Source: Paenibacillus daejeonensis DSM 15491
GTDB taxonomy: Bacteria > Bacillota > Bacilli > Paenibacillales > Paenibacillaceae
Assembly (NCBI RefSeq): GCF_000378385.1
Contig: NZ_KB899662.1
Coordinates: 375,883-439,882, forward strand
Direction: 5' to 3'
DNA length: 64,000 nucleotides
This document shows positions 60,870 through 64,000 of the stretch, piece after piece. A program made the position numbers and the translations under genes. The notes beneath the pieces were generated by a model that ran no database searches, was not told where the DNA came from, and saw only the letters and a list, made by a program, of their open reading frames with translations. Every line of letters begins with the position of its first letter. Positions within the stretch are counted from its first letter, which is position 1.

Positions 60870-61637
60870 CTATCCCGTTAATGGCTGCACAAGCCGCAAC
60901 AGCGTTTGAGCATCCACGCGGAATTGCTCCGGGTCGTCAGCCTTAACAAACTCCAGCATGGCATAATGCGATCTGCCCGTCGTTGCGGCCAGATCCAGAT
61001 AGCTCTTCCATTCCTCCGCCCCTTTCAGCAGCGGCAGCCTAACGCCGGGTTTCCAGTGGAACACATGCAGGCTTGCCAGCAACGGCAGGATATCCGTCAG
61101 TCCGGACAGACGATCCTGTTGACTCCAGTCGGTAGGCGGTTGCCAGTTAAACCGGACCGCGGGGTGTTCCAGCGTCGATAGCATTCGGTTCACACTCGCG
61201 CGACTGTCGGTTAGGGTATTGCTGTGATATTCCAAATGAATCTCTAGCCCCGCTTGTGCTGCTAGCTCACCGATCCGGGCTAAATCAGACAGCACGTCAT
61301 GCCATCCTTTCTCATCAGTTTCAACCGATCCTCTGTCTCCTGCCCACACGCGAATTGCCGGGGTGCCTAGAGCGGCGGCCGTGTCCCGAACGGATTCAAA
61401 GGACAAGCCGGAACCCTCGCTGACGCCAGCTCGGTAATAGGAGCCGTACGAAGCGGTTGCGAGCCCTGCATCGGCCGTCATCTTAGCCGTTTCCCGAGCG
61501 GTGTGGATGTTTCCGTGGGGCACATGAATATCGCCTCCCCATTCGATAGCATCCAACCCAGTTTCCTTGACAAGTTGAATGATCTCTAGATTTGTAAGCT
61601 GACGGAAAGTAACGGATAATAGTCCGGTACGTATCAT
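60870..61637 (-). CDS. Sugar phosphate isomerase/epimerase-like TIM-barrel protein
   Basis: A 255-aa AP-endonuclease-2-like TIM barrel. IRTGLLSVTFRQLTNLEIIQLVKETGLDAIEWGGDIHVPHG opens the barrel, and GLEIHLEYHSNTL carries Glu/His metal-type residues. HVFHWKPG and AMLEFVKAD close the site. ATG at 61637 follows TTGGAGGATT. It converges with pdxA2 and may act on a related acid sugar, but the family covers many epimerases and isomerases. Confidence 0.78.
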   Translation of the reverse strand: MIRTGLLSVTFRQLTNLEIIQLVKETGLDAIEWGGDIHVPHGNIHTARETAKMTADAGLATASYGSYYRAGVSEGSGLSFESVRDTAAALGTPAIRVWAGDRGSVETDEKGWHDVLSDLARIGELAAQAGLEIHLEYHSNTLTDSRASVNRMLSTLEHPAVRFNWQPPTDWSQQDRLSGLTDILPLLASLHVFHWKPGVRLPLLKGAEEWKSYLDLAATTGRSHYAMLEFVKADDPEQFRVDAQTLLRLVQPLTG

Positions 61638-61721
61638 ACAAGAATCCTCCAATTCGTTTGGCTTTAATTGTAGGGATTCTACAGATTTCGCGCTATTCCT
61701 CCTTGCAATACCAAGCTGGGA

Positions 61722-62060
61722 TTACCACGATACACCGGACGGCAGCTGCTCCTCGGTGATGGATTCCCAAGACTTCGTATACGAGCCTTTAGCCAGCAGT
61801 TTCAAATAGGTCCCTTGCTCTAAATCTACGCTGGCTGAAAATCTTACCTTCCGCTGCTTCCCTACTTCATTATAACCAGTAAGCTGGTAGTGGTAGCGGT
61901 TTTCATCCTCCTTGGCGGGCTCGTTTATCATGACATAGACGTACTCTTCTTCGTAGAGAGGATTAAATCGGTCAAAATCTTCCTTGAATGCTGCATAAAA
62001 TCCTGCAGCTGCCACGATGACTAGTCCAAAGACTGCAACCAAAATGATTACTTTTTTCAT
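61722..62060 (-). CDS. YxeA-like (DUF1093) exported protein
   Basis: A 112-aa protein with an N-terminal signal helix (KKVIILVAVFGLVIVAAAGFYAAF) and a small domain (YHYQLTGYNEVGKQRKVRFSA, YLKLLAKG, VTEEQLP-like end) typical of YxeA. ATG at 62060 follows AAAGAGGGATA. It lies 35 nt after the BceB/YxdM-like permease, the same order as yxdM-yxeA in B. subtilis, where the pair belongs to a peptide-antibiotic response operon. Confidence 0.82.
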   Translation of the reverse strand: MKKVIILVAVFGLVIVAAAGFYAAFKEDFDRFNPLYEEEYVYVMINEPAKEDENRYHYQLTGYNEVGKQRKVRFSASVDLEQGTYLKLLAKGSYTKSWESITEEQLPSGVSW

Positions 62061-62095
62061 GGTATATCCCTCTTTCATCTCATTTCATTTCAACG

Positions 62096-64000
62096 TTACG
62101 ACATCGCTCGTCTGACTATATTTCTGTAGTAGCCAATGGTCAGAATGGCAAATATAAAATAAATGCCTGCGTACGCCGTCATCGCTATCACGGTTGGTAC
62201 CGTAATATCCGAAATCACCAGTATGGAAGCGGCTTTGACCGCAAATATCGCATGCAGGATACCGATAACTAGCGGGATCAAAAATACGAAAGCCTGCTTG
62301 CGGATAATGCCGCGCATAATCATTCCGGTATCAAATCCAAGCTGGCGCAGTGTCTTAAAGCTCTGCCGTTCCTGCTCCGCTTCGGTCATCTGCTTGAAGT
62401 ACAAGATGCTGCCAGTGGAGATTAGGAAGGCCAGCCCTAGAAAAGCCGCAATAAAAATGAGCAATCCGAAGATTTGCAGCCCTGTCTTATACTCCGAATA
62501 AAAGTCTGGCCAGAACGGATCATCCGCTACGTACGTCGCAAAGATGGTCGAAGACTGCTCCAGTCCTTCCCAGTCCTCCATTTGGAAGGTATCAAAACGA
62601 ACCGTCTCTATTTCTGAATCTATTTCCGCCTGCTCGCTGATGGCTTGAATGGTGGCCTCGGAAGCCAGAAGCTGAATGCCACTCACGTTGTAATTCACCA
62701 AATTGGACACGGCGAGATCCGTCAGCCTATAGGAAGCCTCATTCCCTGCAAATTGGATTTCTTCCCCAATCTCCTCCAAACCTTCGACAATAGCTCTCGC
62801 ATTATAGTATACAACCTCACCATAAGGCGGGATTGGCACCTCGTCACCAATGTGCTGGAGCTGCTCTGCTGGCAGCAAGAGCAGTCGCCTTGTCGTGCCT
62901 TCGGCGTTGTTCAAGTCGCCATATACATTTCCCACCAGACGAATGGCATCGATTCTACCTTGTTCAAATGCAAGGCCTTGACGCTCCAGATCCGCTTGAA
63001 ACGATAACGCTGCTTGTTCATTGTTCTCAAACAAATAATCATACGGCAACGCCCAGCGTGCGTCCCGTTCCACCGAGTAATACATCGAATAGGCACTGGC
63101 AACCAGCGTGATCGTCATGGCAGAGAGGACCGTAATCAACGTCAAGGATCCTGCACTATCCTTCATCCGATGCATGAGCGGCGCCAGTGACAAACTGTTG
63201 GTCAGACCCAAATGACCGTTTTTGTGCTTGCGAACCCGATACAGAATCCAGCCTATAGTCACCCTGTACAATAAGTAGGTACCCAGTATGGTGGATGCCA
63301 GTACGAGCAGCATGTTGAGAAACAGCAACTGATTAATCATCCGATCCGACAGCCAATAGCCGTACCCGATCAAAGCTATCCCCAGCAAGGCACATACCGC
63401 CGCTACAAGTGCTCGCGGCTGCGAAGGATAGTCCTGCTCTCTGTCAGCCTGGAACAGATTGAGCAGCGTGCTGCGATAGACGGTCGCTGCCATCTGGAAT
63501 GACGTCAGCCCGATCACCATCAGGAATACCAGTGCCGTTTGAATAGTTGCAGGTATGGAAAAGCTTAAACCCACCACCTCATCCAAGCCGATTAACCGCA
63601 GCAGAATCATGAGGAACAGCCTGGAGAGCAGCGCACCCGACGCGATGCCCAGAATAAGCGCACTTAGTCCGAGCACGATATTTTCAATGATTAGATACCG
63701 GACCACCCACCCTTTGGAAAGGCCGATCAATTGATACAAGCCCAGCTCCCGGCTTCGCCGTTTCAAGAAAATACGGTTGGCATAGACCGTGAAGATGGCT
63801 GCAATGACAATCAGCAGGATTCCCGCCACCTGAAATGCAGCGGAGAATTCCGCACTGCTGCCTGTCCGTTCCTGTACTGCCGGATCTTGCTGTAGCGTCG
63901 CGAAGATGAAGTACAAGCCTGTCGTGAAAATAAGCGCAAAGAAGTAAAGATAATAATGCTTCACGTTTTGCCGCATACTGCGCAGAGCCAGCTCAAAGAC
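62096..64000 (-). CDS. BceB/YxdM-like ABC permease (5' end beyond window)
   Basis: At least 634 aa of a BceAB-type permease with about ten helices. The FtsX-like domains are at both ends (e.g. VYANRIFLKRRSRELGLYQLIGLSKG; EQERQSFKTLRQLGFDTGMIMRG). A large extracytoplasmic domain lies in the middle (about residues 310-500). The frame stays open from the first visible Met (63976) to the window end (VFELALRS), so the true start lies just outside. The partner ATPase and two-component genes are expected upstream. It likely senses and handles cell-wall peptide antibiotics. Confidence 0.9.
   Translation of the reverse strand, partial: VFELALRSMRQNVKHYYLYFFALIFTTGLYFIFATLQQDPAVQERTGSSAEFSAAFQVAGILLIVIAAIFTVYANRIFLKRRSRELGLYQLIGLSKGWVVRYLIIENIVLGLSALILGIASGALLSRLFLMILLRLIGLDEVVGLSFSIPATIQTALVFLMVIGLTSFQMAATVYRSTLLNLFQADREQDYPSQPRALVAAVCALLGIALIGYGYWLSDRMINQLLFLNMLLVLASTILGTYLLYRVTIGWILYRVRKHKNGHLGLTNSLSLAPLMHRMKDSAGSLTLITVLSAMTITLVASAYSMYYSVERDARWALPYDYLFENNEQAALSFQADLERQGLAFEQGRIDAIRLVGNVYGDLNNAEGTTRRLLLLPAEQLQHIGDEVPIPPYGEVVYYNARAIVEGLEEIGEEIQFAGNEASYRLTDLAVSNLVNYNVSGIQLLASEATIQAISEQAEIDSEIETVRFDTFQMEDWEGLEQSSTIFATYVADDPFWPDFYSEYKTGLQIFGLLIFIAAFLGLAFLISTGSILYFKQMTEAEQERQSFKTLRQLGFDTGMIMRGIIRKQAFVFLIPLVIGILHAIFAVKAASILVISDITVPTVIAMTAYAGIYFIFAILTIGYYRNIVRRAMS

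Overview
The window looks like chromosomal DNA of a spore-forming, GC-moderate Firmicute of the Paenibacillaceae (Paenibacillus or a close relative). Supporting this are a YyaC-type spore protein, a YwmB-like protein, Lia/Psp envelope-stress genes, several NitT- and Lpl-type ABC transporters, strong AGGAGG-like ribosome binding sites, frequent TTG/GTG starts, and several families of intergenic repeats. No rRNA, tRNA, phage, insertion sequence or CRISPR array was seen.

Layout. 0-10 kb: housekeeping genes (prfC, zwf, a greA paralogue, moeA, mobB), a YwmB-like protein, an orphan FliD-like protein, and a first array of 51-nt tandem repeats at the left edge. 10.1-15.6 kb: an envelope-stress island entirely on the minus strand, with a LiaI-like membrane protein, three PspA paralogues, two PspC paralogues and a LiaS/LiaR-type two-component pair; two of its promoters share an identical operator/-35/-10 layout. 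15.8-20.2 kb: AraC regulator, GH29 alpha-L-fucosidase, a gene-poor stretch with a second 51-nt array, and a VanY-type carboxypeptidase. 20.4-24.5 kb: an ECF sigma factor co-transcribed with a membrane protein and an ABC-2 exporter.

24.6-39.4 kb: an accessory catabolic region that I regard as the most novel part. It holds an aspartate-dehydrogenase-like enzyme, two different [2Fe-2S] ferredoxins, a FadR-type GntR regulator, a heme-oxygenase-like diiron protein (HDO fold, six metal ligands visible), an aldehyde dehydrogenase, a GlcG/HbpS protein, a creatininase-family amidohydrolase, two permeases, a NIF3-like protein and a NitT/TauT ABC transporter. Copies of a TGGTATACCA-like operator precede almost every transcription unit, suggesting one regulon. 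The NIF3-ABC operon also has a long structured leader ending in two intrinsic terminators. I infer an oxygen-dependent pathway for an unknown nitrogenous or amide-containing substrate.

39.5-48.9 kb: DUF2294 gene, then an allantoin operon (ABC ATPase-permease-binding protein-allB-allC-pucG) divergent from a PucR regulator. 49-55.4 kb: DoxX, a large unknown protein, an HxlR regulator and an LplABC-type sugar transporter. 55.5-60.8 kb: a PrpR_N-domain regulator whose AAA domain lacks GAFTGA, followed by kdgT, a four-carbon acid sugar kinase and PdxA2, i.e. a threonate/erythronate-type pathway. 60.9-64 kb: a TIM-barrel isomerase, a YxeA-like protein and a BceB/YxdM-type permease cut by the window end.

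At least four families of dispersed or tandem repeats lie between genes. One is a 19-nt hairpin followed by CTTCGGAAGCATA, found four times in the same orientation with compensatory stem changes.
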